DNA from: an alpha proteobacterium L41A
GTDB lineage: Bacteria; Pseudomonadota; Alphaproteobacteria; Caulobacterales; Caulobacteraceae
Direction: 5' to 3'
Assembly (NCBI GenBank): GCA_000335735.1
Contig: AMYY01000010.1
Location: 32,187-96,186 of the forward strand
DNA: 64,000 nucleotides
Positions 56,316 to 63,566 of this stretch are shown here, one piece after another. A program made the translations under genes and the position numbers. The first letter of the stretch is position 1. The number at the start of each line of letters is the position of its first letter. The notes beneath the pieces are model-generated. The model saw only the letters and a program-made list of their open reading frames with translations, was not told the origin of the DNA and did no database searches.

Positions 56316-56930
56316 TCAGACCCGAACCTCGATCAGCGGAACCGCCGCCATCCGTCCGGCCTCGAAGCTCTCCAGCGTCGTCTCGATCCGGTCCGAGTCG
56401 AACCGCACCGGCGTGTCGAACCGAAACCCCGCCGTCACCGAGACACCCGCCTCAGGCGCGCGCTCCAGCGTCACCCGCCCGGTTGCGAAGTCGACCGCAA
56501 AGGCCGTCGTCTCGACACCGCCCAGCGCCACCCGCACCGATCCCTCGACCGGTTTGGCGATCGGCCGCTCCACATCGCCGTAGCGCTTCACCAGATCGAA
56601 CGCGGTGCGAACCCCGTCGCCCACGCCCAGCCCCTGATCCTCGGCCGAGACCACCCCGCCCGGCGCGCACGACTTGAAATCGGCGAAGTCCTTGAACCGA
56701 AACCCGTACAACCGCCCTCGCCGCGCCTCGAAAAAGGCGACCAGCTCGGCCATGTCGTCCAGCGATCTCAGGTTCGCCCCGATCAGATACCGCCTGCGCC
56801 CCAGCGCCCAGGGCGTGGACCGCCGCTCGAACCCGGAAGCCAGGGTCGTGATCTCCGTCCGCCGCTCCACCCCGCCGGTCGAACCGAACGCCAGCCGCGC
56901 GGGCAGGCGCACCTCTTGAAAGGCGTCCAT
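56316..56930 (-). CDS. GTA gp12: DUF2460 (TIGR02217) distal tail protein
   Basis: A 204-residue protein of the ORFG12 distal-tail family (FQEVRLPARLAFGSTGGVERRTEI at the N terminus, FFEARRGRLYGFRFKDFADFKSC in the middle). It would form the hexameric ring that joins the tail tube to the tip proteins gp13-gp15. Upstream on its strand the GTA run is broken by two plus-strand genes before gp11 resumes at 58537. Confidence 0.92.
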   Translation of the reverse strand: MDAFQEVRLPARLAFGSTGGVERRTEITTLASGFERRSTPWALGRRRYLIGANLRSLDDMAELVAFFEARRGRLYGFRFKDFADFKSCAPGGVVSAEDQGLGVGDGVRTAFDLVKRYGDVERPIAKPVEGSVRVALGGVETTAFAVDFATGRVTLERAPEAGVSVTAGFRFDTPVRFDSDRIETTLESFEAGRMAAVPLIEVRV

Positions 56931-57014
56931 CTACACTCTCCTGTTGTGCAATGCCGCCCGCCCGGTCCAAACCTTGGCGGCGGCGCCTGTGCCGCGTCTC
57001 TGCGGGACACGGCC

Positions 57015-57662
57015 TTGCGCGGCGAACTTCTCAGCTACGATCCGACGACCGGCGACGGCCTGATCAGCGGCGACGACTTGCAGCGCTACGCCTTCACCTC
57101 GGCCGCCGCCGGTCTCGAACCGGGCCGCCGCGTCGATTTCGTGGTTCAGGACGGCCAGGCCCTCAGCCTTATGGTCCTGCGCGACGGGCCGCCGCCGCCG
57201 GCCGTCGATCCGCCCGAACCGGACCTGGGCCTATGGGGCTATTTCGTCCGCTGCATCACCGACCTCTATATCGAAGGCCACGGCCGGGCGCGGCGAAAGG
57301 AATACTGGTCCTTCGCCCTGTTCCAGTTTCTGATCACGGTGATCGCCTTCATGCCGGTGATCGGCCTGGCCATCGCCGACGCCGAGATGGGCTATGACAT
57401 GGAGGCCTGGGGCATGGCCTGGGTCTGCCTCGTCATCCTTGTCTATCTGGCTCTGGTGGCGCCCGGCATCGCCGTCACCATCCGGCGCTTTCACGATGTC
57501 GGCTTCAGCGGCTGGATGATCCTGATCGGCCTCATCCCCTATGTCGGCGGGTTGTTCATCTTCATCGTCAGTCTCCTGCCGTCGCAGCCGGGCGCGAACG
57601 TCCACGGCGCACCACCCAAGGGGTCGCCCGCATTACAAACGCGTCAGGATCGGCCAGCTTGA
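57015..57662 (+). CDS. Cold-shock-like domain fused to DUF805 membrane domain, copy 1
   Basis: About 215 residues. An N-terminal small beta domain (RGELLSYDPTTGDGLISGDDLQRYAFT, resembling a cold-shock/OB fold) is followed by a DUF805 domain of four membrane helices (GRARRKEYWSFALFQFLI, IRRFHDVGFSGWM). No ATG fits in frame; I chose TTG 57015 by alignment with the paralogue downstream (GTG 56946 is the alternative). It lies on the strand opposite to the GTA genes, between gp12 and gp11, 66 bases before its paralogue. Function unknown; not a known GTA component. Confidence 0.8.
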   Translation: MRGELLSYDPTTGDGLISGDDLQRYAFTSAAAGLEPGRRVDFVVQDGQALSLMVLRDGPPPPAVDPPEPDLGLWGYFVRCITDLYIEGHGRARRKEYWSFALFQFLITVIAFMPVIGLAIADAEMGYDMEAWGMAWVCLVILVYLALVAPGIAVTIRRFHDVGFSGWMILIGLIPYVGGLFIFIVSLLPSQPGANVHGAPPKGSPALQTRQDRPA

Positions 57663-57728
57663 CCTTTTCGGGTTGCTGGGATTGCACGGGTCGGCGATGT
57701 TGCCGCCGCGCCGGACGTGGCGCCAGTC

Positions 57729-58442
57729 ATGGAGATCTCAGTGCGCGGTGAAATTCTCAGCTACGACGCCACGACCGGCGTCGGTCTGATCAGCGGCGAC
57801 GACGGCGCCCGTTACGACTTCACCTCGGCCGCGCTGCAATCGCCGGCCGTGCCCGCCGCCGGCGTCCGCGTCGACTTCGTCCCCGAAGGCGCCGCGGCCA
57901 CCCAGATCCTGATTCTGGCCGGTTCGCCCACCACCACCGGCGTCGCCGGCGGCTACGCCAGCTCGACCTCGACCGCCGTCGCCGGATTCGATTGGCAGAA
58001 GCTGTTCCTGTCGTTCGAGGGCCGCATCCGCCGCAGCCATTTCTGGATCGGCTGGCTGATCCTGCTGGGCGTCAACGTCGTCATCAGCTGGATCCCCTTC
58101 ATCAATCTGCTTGGCATCGTGCTGATCTGGCCCAACCTGGCCATTTCGGTGAAGCGCCTGCACGACATGGGCAAGACCGGCTGGCTGATCGCCATTCCCT
58201 GGGTCGGTTCGGTCGTGGCCTTCGTCGCCGGCTTCTCCATGGTCGTCGCCGCCGCCGTCGCCAACGGCTATGCCGAGGACTATTACGAGAACAATCCCGC
58301 CGCCGTCTTCGCCCTGATGGGTCCCGCCTTCGGCTTGTTCGCGATCGCCGGCTTGCTGGGCCTGGCCTTCCTGTTGTGGATCGGTATCGCCGACAGCCAG
58401 AAGGGCGAGAACCGCTTCGGCCCGAACCCCAAGGGCGAATAA
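57729..58442 (+). CDS. Cold-shock-like domain fused to DUF805 membrane domain, copy 2
   Basis: A 237-residue paralogue of the preceding gene. N-terminal VRGEILSYDATTGVGLISGDDGARYDFTSAAL, a Ser/Thr/Ala linker, then DUF805 (FEGRIRRSHFWIGWLI, ISVKRLHDMGKTGWLI, C-terminal SQKGENRFGPNP). ATG 57729 chosen; GTG 57717 and GTG 57741 are possible. DUF805 proteins are inner-membrane proteins of unknown role; the OB-like head could bind nucleic acid or sense the cytoplasm. A family 2 palindromic repeat begins seven bases after its stop. Confidence 0.82.
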   Translation: MEISVRGEILSYDATTGVGLISGDDGARYDFTSAALQSPAVPAAGVRVDFVPEGAAATQILILAGSPTTTGVAGGYASSTSTAVAGFDWQKLFLSFEGRIRRSHFWIGWLILLGVNVVISWIPFINLLGIVLIWPNLAISVKRLHDMGKTGWLIAIPWVGSVVAFVAGFSMVVAAAVANGYAEDYYENNPAAVFALMGPAFGLFAIAGLLGLAFLLWIGIADSQKGENRFGPNPKGE

Positions 58443-58448
58443 GCAGCA

Positions 58449-58536
58449 AGTGGCGAGTGACGAGTGGTCAGGGCTGAGACGCGCCGCGTCGGCATCCTCG
58501 CTCGCCACTCGTCACTAAACACTCGCCACTCGTCGA
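58449..58536. repeat. Palindromic element family 2, copy 1
   Basis: Left arm built of GTGGCGAGTGACGAGTGG (58450-58467); right arm has CCACTCGTCACT and ACTCGCCACTCGTC (58506-58535). It fills the whole gap between the DUF805 stop and the gp11 stop. Confidence 0.85.
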
Positions 58537-59061
58537 TCACATCCGCCTGGCGCCCAGGCTGACGGCCCGCGCCAGCATCTGGGCGATCTGCGCCTCGGAC
58601 CGCAGCAGGGCCGGCGTCCCGCCGTCCACCGCCACATTGACGGTCACGCCGCCACCGCCGACCGGCCCGATCTCGCCACCCGTCGTTGGCCGAAACACCT
58701 CCGGCCCGCGCTCGCCAACCAGATAGGCCCCGCCGCCCAGCACCGGCCCGCCATCCGCCCGCGCCCCGCCGAAGCTGGACATCACCGACTGGATCGCCGC
58801 GCTCAGCCCGCCGCCCTGCGATCCCGCCGCCGCATTGACGGCGTTCAGCACCGCCCGCGCCAGTTCGGCCAGCGACACCTCCCCATCCGCCGCCGCCCGC
58901 GCCAGCGATCGCGTCAGGCTGTCGCCCGCCCGCCCGAACGCCGCCTCGATGGCATCCGCCGCCTCCTGCGCCGGGGCCTTCAGCGCCTCCAGCGCCGCCC
59001 CGGCTTCGGCCGCTCTCAGCGCGACCTGATCGATCCCGTCCCGCCCGAACTCATCCGCCAT
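58537..59061 (-). CDS. GTA gp11: short tail tape-measure protein
   Basis: A 174-residue protein of the ORFG11 type: Ala-rich helical N-terminal half (ALRAAEAGAALEALKAPAQEAADAIEAAFG) and a Gly-rich C-terminal half with the tape-measure hallmark FGGARADGGPVLGGGAYLVGERGPEVF. It sets tail length and is unusually short because GTA tails of this type are short. Overlaps the upstream chaperone gene by 11 bases; its stop abuts a palindromic repeat. Confidence 0.9.
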   Translation of the reverse strand: MADEFGRDGIDQVALRAAEAGAALEALKAPAQEAADAIEAAFGRAGDSLTRSLARAAADGEVSLAELARAVLNAVNAAAGSQGGGLSAAIQSVMSSFGGARADGGPVLGGGAYLVGERGPEVFRPTTGGEIGPVGGGGVTVNVAVDGGTPALLRSEAQIAQMLARAVSLGARRM

Positions 59062-59227
59062 CCGGCCAAACCTCCATCAATCGCGCCAGCCCCTCCCGTC
59101 CCAGAGGCGCCGTGCCGCGCGGCGCCTGCGTCAACATCCGCCACTCCTTCAGCGACAGCCGCCAGAACGCCTCGGGCGCCACGCCCATCGCCGCCGCCAA
59201 CCGCAACATTTCGCCCCAGGGCGTCAC
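59051..59227 (-). CDS. GTA tail assembly chaperone-like small protein
   Basis: A 58-residue protein (MTPWGEMLRLAAAMGVAPEAFWRLSLKEW) of the small GTA/phage protein family found between gp10 and gp11 (TIGR02216-like). GTG 59227 follows the gp10 stop by four bases, with GGAGG of gp10's end as ribosome site; a longer frame to 59305 would run inside gp10. It probably helps tail assembly, perhaps as a frameshift-type chaperone extension of gp10. Confidence 0.78.
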   Translation of the reverse strand: MTPWGEMLRLAAAMGVAPEAFWRLSLKEWRMLTQAPRGTAPLGREGLARLMEVWPDGG

Positions 59228-59231
59228 CTCG

Positions 59232-59525
59232 TCATCCTCCGGCTTGACCGGAGGAGGCGGCCGCAAACGCCTGCGCCACCGCGACCGCCGCCTCGCGCGG
59301 ATCAACCGCCGCCACCTCCGGCTCGACCTCCCCGCCCCCGCGCAACACCGCCGCCAACACGATCATCAGATCCCGCGCCGACAGCGTCTTCATCCGCTCC
59401 GCCACCGCCGCCATTCCATCGACGCCCAGCCCGGTCTCGATCTCCGCCAGCGCCCCCAGCGTCAGACAGGCCCGACGCCGCGCGCCGCCCAAGAATACCG
59501 TCGCCTCGCCCCGCACGCCGTTCAT
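59232..59525 (-). CDS. GTA gp10: tail tube terminator/chaperone family protein
   Basis: A 97-residue protein of the GTA gp10 (Phage_TAC_11-like) family: VRGEATVFLGGARRRACLTLGALAEIETGLG. Small acidic helical protein thought to serve in tail assembly. Its ATG overlaps the gp9 stop (ATGA), and the next small gene follows within four bases. Confidence 0.83.
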   Translation of the reverse strand: MNGVRGEATVFLGGARRRACLTLGALAEIETGLGVDGMAAVAERMKTLSARDLMIVLAAVLRGGGEVEPEVAAVDPREAAVAVAQAFAAASSGQAGG

Positions 59526-59932
59526 ATCGCGCTGAACCCGATGGCCCCGGCGCTGGCCAGGCTCAGCGCGAACGTCGCCTCCCCCTCGTGCTCGCCGGCG
59601 TATTCCAGCGCCGCCACCAGGAAGGGCCCCTCCAGCACCCCGAAGTCCGGTACGATCAGCCGCCACCGTTTCGCCGCCTGATCGAAGAAGGCCTCGCGCA
59701 CCAGGGCGTCCGACGCCGCGTCGCGAAAGACGCCCTGCCCCGACACCGCCGCCGACTTGACGCCTGCGCCGGCCAGCAGCTCGCGCCACCGCCCGGCGCT
59801 GTCGCCGTCGGTCGCATCTACCGTCTTGGCGTTCAGCGAGATCGTCCGCGCCCTCAACCCCGCCACCGTCGTGAACACGCCCGGCGCGCCCTCGATCTTC
59901 AGCAGCATGTCCTTGCCGGCCTGTGCCGTCAT
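59522..59932 (-). CDS. GTA gp9: major tail tube protein
   Basis: A 136-residue protein of the TIGR02126/ORFG9 family (AQAGKDMLLKIEGAPGVFTTVAGLRARTISLNAKTVDATD). It polymerises into the tail tube through which DNA passes. Its GGGAGG ribosome site is the terminal GGAGGAT-type end of palindromic copy C, immediately upstream. Confidence 0.92.
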   Translation of the reverse strand: MTAQAGKDMLLKIEGAPGVFTTVAGLRARTISLNAKTVDATDGDSAGRWRELLAGAGVKSAAVSGQGVFRDAASDALVREAFFDQAAKRWRLIVPDFGVLEGPFLVAALEYAGEHEGEATFALSLASAGAIGFSAI

Positions 59933-59938
59933 TGCTCA

Positions 59939-60097
59939 ATCCTCCCTCGTGAAGCGCAGCGAAACGGGGGAGGGGGACCACGAAGTGGTGGAGGGGGCGG
60001 ACACGCGTGCCGCCGCCTGATTTCCGCACCCGGTCCGCTTTCGCCCCCTCCACCATGCTGCGCATGGTCCCCCTCCCCCGCTGACGCGGAGGAGGAT
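59939..60097. repeat. Palindromic element family 1, copy C (159 bp), between gp8 and gp9
   Basis: Same ATCCTCC/GGAGGAT termini and same internal arms as copies A and B, with a variant left end containing GAAGCGCAGCG. It spans the entire gp8-gp9 gap: its right end overlaps the gp8 stop and its left end supplies the gp9 Shine-Dalgarno. Confidence 0.9.
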
Positions 60098-60498
60098 CAA
60101 ATCTCTTCCGTGACCGCCCTCAGCCGCACCACCGCATAGGTCCGCCGTCCGTCGCCTGCGCGGAACACGTCCGCGAACGTCGCCCTCAGCGTCGCTGTCC
60201 GCACCCCGTCGGCCTCCAGTACGGCCTCGTGCAGACAGGCCCGCACCGCCGCCGCCACCGCCTTGGCCTCCTCCGATCCCGCGAAACGCGACACGCCCGT
60301 CAGCGTCAGCCTCTGCTCGACCCCGCCCCCGTCCGCCGCCACCGGCCGGCTCTCGCACCGCCCGATCACCAGATGCGGAAACTCAGCTGTTTCCGGAGCC
60401 TGATCCCACACCCGCCCGCCCAGCAGCGCCTGCACCGCCGCATCGCCCTTCAGCGCCGCCACCACCGCCTTCTGCAGCGCGCTCTCATGATCCCTCAT
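60097..60498 (-). CDS. GTA gp8: DUF3168 tail completion protein
   Basis: A 133-residue DUF3168 protein (ESALQKAVVAALKGDAAVQALLGGRVWDQAP) of the ORFG8 type, a tail-completion or head-tail joining component. ATG 60498 overlaps the gp7 stop by ATGA; longer frames run through gp7. The stop codon is formed at the edge of repeat copy C. Confidence 0.88.
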   Translation of the reverse strand: MRDHESALQKAVVAALKGDAAVQALLGGRVWDQAPETAEFPHLVIGRCESRPVAADGGGVEQRLTLTGVSRFAGSEEAKAVAAAVRACLHEAVLEADGVRTATLRATFADVFRAGDGRRTYAVVRLRAVTEEI

Positions 60499-60791
60499 CG
60501 CACCCGCTCCAGATCCAGCTTCGCCCGCCCGGGCCGCACGTCCTCGACCGAGACGATCCGCCAGTCCGCCCCGCCGAACCGCAGCACGCGACCGATCATC
60601 AGCCGAACATCCGCCCGCGCCTCGGCCGCCATCGTCTCGACCGCTCGCCTTTGGTCGCCCTCGCCGCGTTCGGTGCGCCGACGCGCCCCGCATTTCAGCC
60701 AGGCCGACCCCACAGCCTCGAACGACACGCTGCGCCCGCCATACGGCGTCTCGGCCTCCACCGGCTGAAACAGCCCCGCCAAGAGTCTCAC
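60495..60791 (-). CDS. GTA gp7: head-tail adaptor (head closure) protein
   Basis: A 98-residue head-closure protein (RLLAGLFQPVEAETPYGGRSVSFEAVGSAWLKCG) of the ORFG7/HK97 gp10-like group. GTG 60791 overlaps the gp6 stop by GTGA and is preferred to a TTG at 60815. It lies between the connector gp6 and gp8. Confidence 0.85.
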   Translation of the reverse strand: MRLLAGLFQPVEAETPYGGRSVSFEAVGSAWLKCGARRRTERGEGDQRRAVETMAAEARADVRLMIGRVLRFGGADWRIVSVEDVRPGRAKLDLERVR

Positions 60792-61051
60792 AACCGCACC
60801 ACGCGATAAGGACAAATCCAGCCCTCCACCGGCTCGATCTCAACCGCCTCGCCCCGCTCATAGGCCCGCAGCACCAGCATCAGGATCGCCAGCCTCAGCG
60901 GTGCCGGCGAGGTGGATGTCAGGCTCAACCCCACATCCGCCTCGACCTTGGCCTGGGCCGCCGCGATCAAGGTCTGGATCAATCCGTCCTCGACCTCATG
61001 CTCGACCCGCAGAAACAGCTTCGCCTCCGCCACCGTCACCGGCTGCGCCAT
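60788..61051 (-). CDS. GTA gp6: head-tail connector protein
   Basis: An 87-residue all-helical connector of the phage gp6-like family (VTVAEAKLFLRVEHEVEDGLIQTLIAAAQAKVEADVG), which docks under the portal. Shorter than the roughly 190-residue RcGTA version. A family 2 palindrome separates it from gp5, the only large gap among gp5-gp8. Confidence 0.85.
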   Translation of the reverse strand: MAQPVTVAEAKLFLRVEHEVEDGLIQTLIAAAQAKVEADVGLSLTSTSPAPLRLAILMLVLRAYERGEAVEIEPVEGWICPYRVVRL

Positions 61052-61072
61052 GTGTCACCTCGCTTTGCTCGG

Positions 61073-61190
61073 GAGTGGCGAGTGGCGTGTGACGAGTGGC
61101 GAGCATCGCCCCGTCCCTGCCTTCGTCGCCGTCTGTCATCGAACGAAGAGGCGAGCGGCCCTCGCCACTCGCCACTCGCTACTCGTCACT
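61073..61190. repeat. Palindromic element family 2, copy 2
   Basis: Left arm of tandem GAGTGGC-like heptads (61073-61103) and right arm of CTCGCCACTCGCCACTCGC-type heptads (61161-61190) around an unrelated core. It occupies nearly all of the 146-base gp5-gp6 gap. Confidence 0.85.
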
Positions 61191-61197
61191 GCGGCCG

Positions 61198-62424
61198 TCA
61201 GGCGGCCGCGAACTTCATCAACTTGATGGCGTCAAAGTTCTGCACCCCGCCGCCGACGCGCTTGGTCGTGTAGAACAGCACATAGGGCTTGGCGGAATAG
61301 GGATCGCGCAGCACCCGCACCCCCGCCCGATCGACGATCAGATACCCCCGCTGGAAGTCCCCGAACGCGATGGACAGACTGTTGGCCGACACGTCCGGCA
61401 TGGTCTCGATCTCGGTGACCGGATAGCCGAGCAGGCTCGCCGTCTCGCCCAGCCGCGTCGCCGGCTGCCAGATATAGTTGCCGTCCGCGTCCTTGAACTT
61501 GCGCACGGCCGAGACCGTCTTTCGGTTCATCACGAACCGGCCGTTCGGTCGGTACTGGGCCTTGGGCGCATAGATCAGGTCGATCAGGCGATCCGCTTGA
61601 CTGGTCGCCGCAAAGCCGCCCGCCGCGCCAGAGGGGACATAGCCGATCTGACCCCAGGCCTGGCCCGCGTCCGCCACGGTCGGATAGGACAGCAGCCCCT
61701 TGGGCTTGTTCACCCCGTCGCCGTTGATGAAGGCCTGGGTCTCCTGCGCCGCAAAGGCGTCCTCGACCTCGGCCGCCAGCCATTCGTCCAGATCGACCAT
61801 GGCGTCGTCCAGCAGGGCCTGCGTCGCCGCCGGATTGGCGTAGAGATCCGCCGACGGAAACTCCAGCAGGGCCAGGGTCGCCGGGTCCGTCTCCGGCCGC
61901 GCGGCCGTCTCCGCCACCCAGCCGCAGGCCACGCCCGCCGTTGACACCGGCTTTCTGAACACGCCGGCCGCGACGGTGCGCACCGTCGCGATCTCGCGCA
62001 TGGGACTGGCCGCCATCAGCCGCCGTTCGATGGCCCGCTCGGTCTCATACGGCACGACATAGCCGCCCGAGGTCGCCCCGCCCGACAGGCCCGCCTTGAC
62101 CTCCAGACCGCCAGACTGACCCGTCTTCAAATACCCGTCCCACGCCGCCTTCGCCTCCGGTGCAGACGCCGGCTCGGCCGGTTCGCCGCCAATCGCCGGG
62201 CGACGGCTCTGGCTCATCACCCGATCTAGTCGCGCCTGGGCCGAGGCGACCGCCTGGTCGATGCGCGCCACCTTCTCCTCCAGCAGCACATCGGCCGCCG
62301 CCTTCTTCTCGATCTCGCCCAGCCGGGCGTCGTTCGCCCCTTTGAACGCCTCGAACGCCGCCATCATCTCGCGCACGACATCGCGCGCCTCGGGCTGGCC
62401 CGAAGCCTGTTTGGTCTCTTTCAT
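61198..62424 (-). CDS. GTA gp5: HK97-fold major capsid protein
   Basis: A 408-residue capsid protein. N-terminal coiled-coil delta domain (about 1-70) and Pro/Ala/Glu linker, then the HK97 fold starting near GLEVKAGLSGGATSGGYVVPYETERAIE, with QETQAFINGDGVNKPKGLL and GYPVTEIETMPDV as family blocks. In GTAs the delta domain is removed by the gp4 protease. GGAG precedes ATG 62424. Two plus-strand genes separate it from gp4. Confidence 0.94.
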   Translation of the reverse strand: MKETKQASGQPEARDVVREMMAAFEAFKGANDARLGEIEKKAAADVLLEEKVARIDQAVASAQARLDRVMSQSRRPAIGGEPAEPASAPEAKAAWDGYLKTGQSGGLEVKAGLSGGATSGGYVVPYETERAIERRLMAASPMREIATVRTVAAGVFRKPVSTAGVACGWVAETAARPETDPATLALLEFPSADLYANPAATQALLDDAMVDLDEWLAAEVEDAFAAQETQAFINGDGVNKPKGLLSYPTVADAGQAWGQIGYVPSGAAGGFAATSQADRLIDLIYAPKAQYRPNGRFVMNRKTVSAVRKFKDADGNYIWQPATRLGETASLLGYPVTEIETMPDVSANSLSIAFGDFQRGYLIVDRAGVRVLRDPYSAKPYVLFYTTKRVGGGVQNFDAIKLMKFAAA

Positions 62425-62469
62425 GATATCTCCGGTTGAAGAACCGCCTGTTGCGGTTAGGGTCGGCGA

Positions 62470-62748
62470 ATGAGTGCTCCAGCAAAGCTCCCACGCACCG
62501 GATTGGGCCGCCTCGTTCCCTTCTCCAACTGGAGGGACGGGGCAATCTGGCTGATGATTTTGGGACTCTTCGCTTCGTCGATCAGCAATGAGATGGGATG
62601 GATAGACGACGGCGAGCGATCATTGCTGTTCTTCTCGACGTTGGCCGTTGCTTGCGTGATTTGGGCTCTCTCGCCCCATCTGCCCGCGTTGACGGTGCCG
62701 CCAAAACTTGGCCCGCTTGATCGCCTGCAGGCTCACGACGACATCTGA
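62470..62748 (+). CDS. Small hypothetical membrane protein between gp5 and gp4
   Basis: A 92-residue protein with two hydrophobic segments (about 26-40 and 51-67). It is A/T-richer than its surroundings, diverges from the capsid gene (45 bases between starts) and is coupled to the next gene through TGATG. No homology recognised. Probably imported DNA; function unknown. Confidence 0.65.
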   Translation: MSAPAKLPRTGLGRLVPFSNWRDGAIWLMILGLFASSISNEMGWIDDGERSLLFFSTLAVACVIWALSPHLPALTVPPKLGPLDRLQAHDDI

Positions 62749-63566
62749 TGTCCCACCTGACGCCCCTCGAAAGCGCCGTCATGGACGCCATGATCTGGCA
62801 GATGGGCGACAGCGTGCCGGACCTGCGGGCCCAGGTCGCCGCCAGTTCGCCGGGCCTGCGTCGCAACACCGGCGCCGGCCTCTATTCCCAGATCGTCGTC
62901 GATGCGGACCGCGCGATCGCCAACCCGGATGCCACCGGCCTGTTCGGCACGGTCCATGCCATGGTCGCCGGCCTGCCCGACCCCGTCGGCTTCCAGATCG
63001 AGCTGCGCCAGGGCCGGCTGACGGCCCTGCATGGCCAGAGCTACGGCCAGGACACCCGCGACATCGACTTCTCGACCACCGCCTTCGAAGAGGTCTTCAC
63101 CGTCGACGAAGCCGGCCGCTCGATCCTGTTCCGTCCCGCCCGACGCACGCCCGATCCGACCCCGCCCAGGCCCAAACCCGCCGCCCGACCGGCCGCTGCA
63201 CCCGCCGCCCAGACCACGCCGAAAGCGCAGTCCAGGCCCGCGCCCCAACAGGCGTCCAAGCCCTCCAATCACGCCCTGCCGTCCGCCGCCGCCTCGCCGA
63301 GCCTGGCCGAGATCATCGCCGGCCTGTCCAACCCCACGGCCTCGCGCGGCGGTCAGCTGGCCCTGGTCTATCTCGGCGCCTATGCCCTTGCGGCCGTTTT
63401 CATCCTGTTCGCCCACCTCGTGCTGCACGTCGGCTGGATCTTCGGCCTGGTGCTCACCGGCTGGGCCTTGCGCTATCTCCACGGCAAGAAGGGCCGCGCC
63501 CAGATGGCCGCCCTCGCCGAAACCCTCGACCGCAATGGCGCTTTCCAGGCCCTCAAGCCAAACTGA
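62748..63566 (+). CDS. Hypothetical protein with Pro/Ala linker and C-terminal membrane hairpin
   Basis: A 272-residue protein: a folded N-terminal domain (1-125, with MSHLTPLESAVMDAMIWQMGD), a long Pro/Ala/Gln-rich linker (about 128-185) and two membrane helices near the C terminus (about 205-245). It is on the strand opposite to the GTA genes and its 3' end overlaps the gp4 stop by 14 bases. No family recognised. The layout recalls membrane-anchored regulators, but that is only an impression. Confidence 0.7.
   Translation: MSHLTPLESAVMDAMIWQMGDSVPDLRAQVAASSPGLRRNTGAGLYSQIVVDADRAIANPDATGLFGTVHAMVAGLPDPVGFQIELRQGRLTALHGQSYGQDTRDIDFSTTAFEEVFTVDEAGRSILFRPARRTPDPTPPRPKPAARPAAAPAAQTTPKAQSRPAPQQASKPSNHALPSAAASPSLAEIIAGLSNPTASRGGQLALVYLGAYALAAVFILFAHLVLHVGWIFGLVLTGWALRYLHGKKGRAQMAALAETLDRNGAFQALKPN

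Noticed and set aside
56199..57015. Extending the first DUF805 gene upstream to 56199
   Set aside because: The extension is antisense to gp12 and gp13 and has Arg/Pro/His-rich shadow composition; the paralogue begins at the VRGEILSYD motif.
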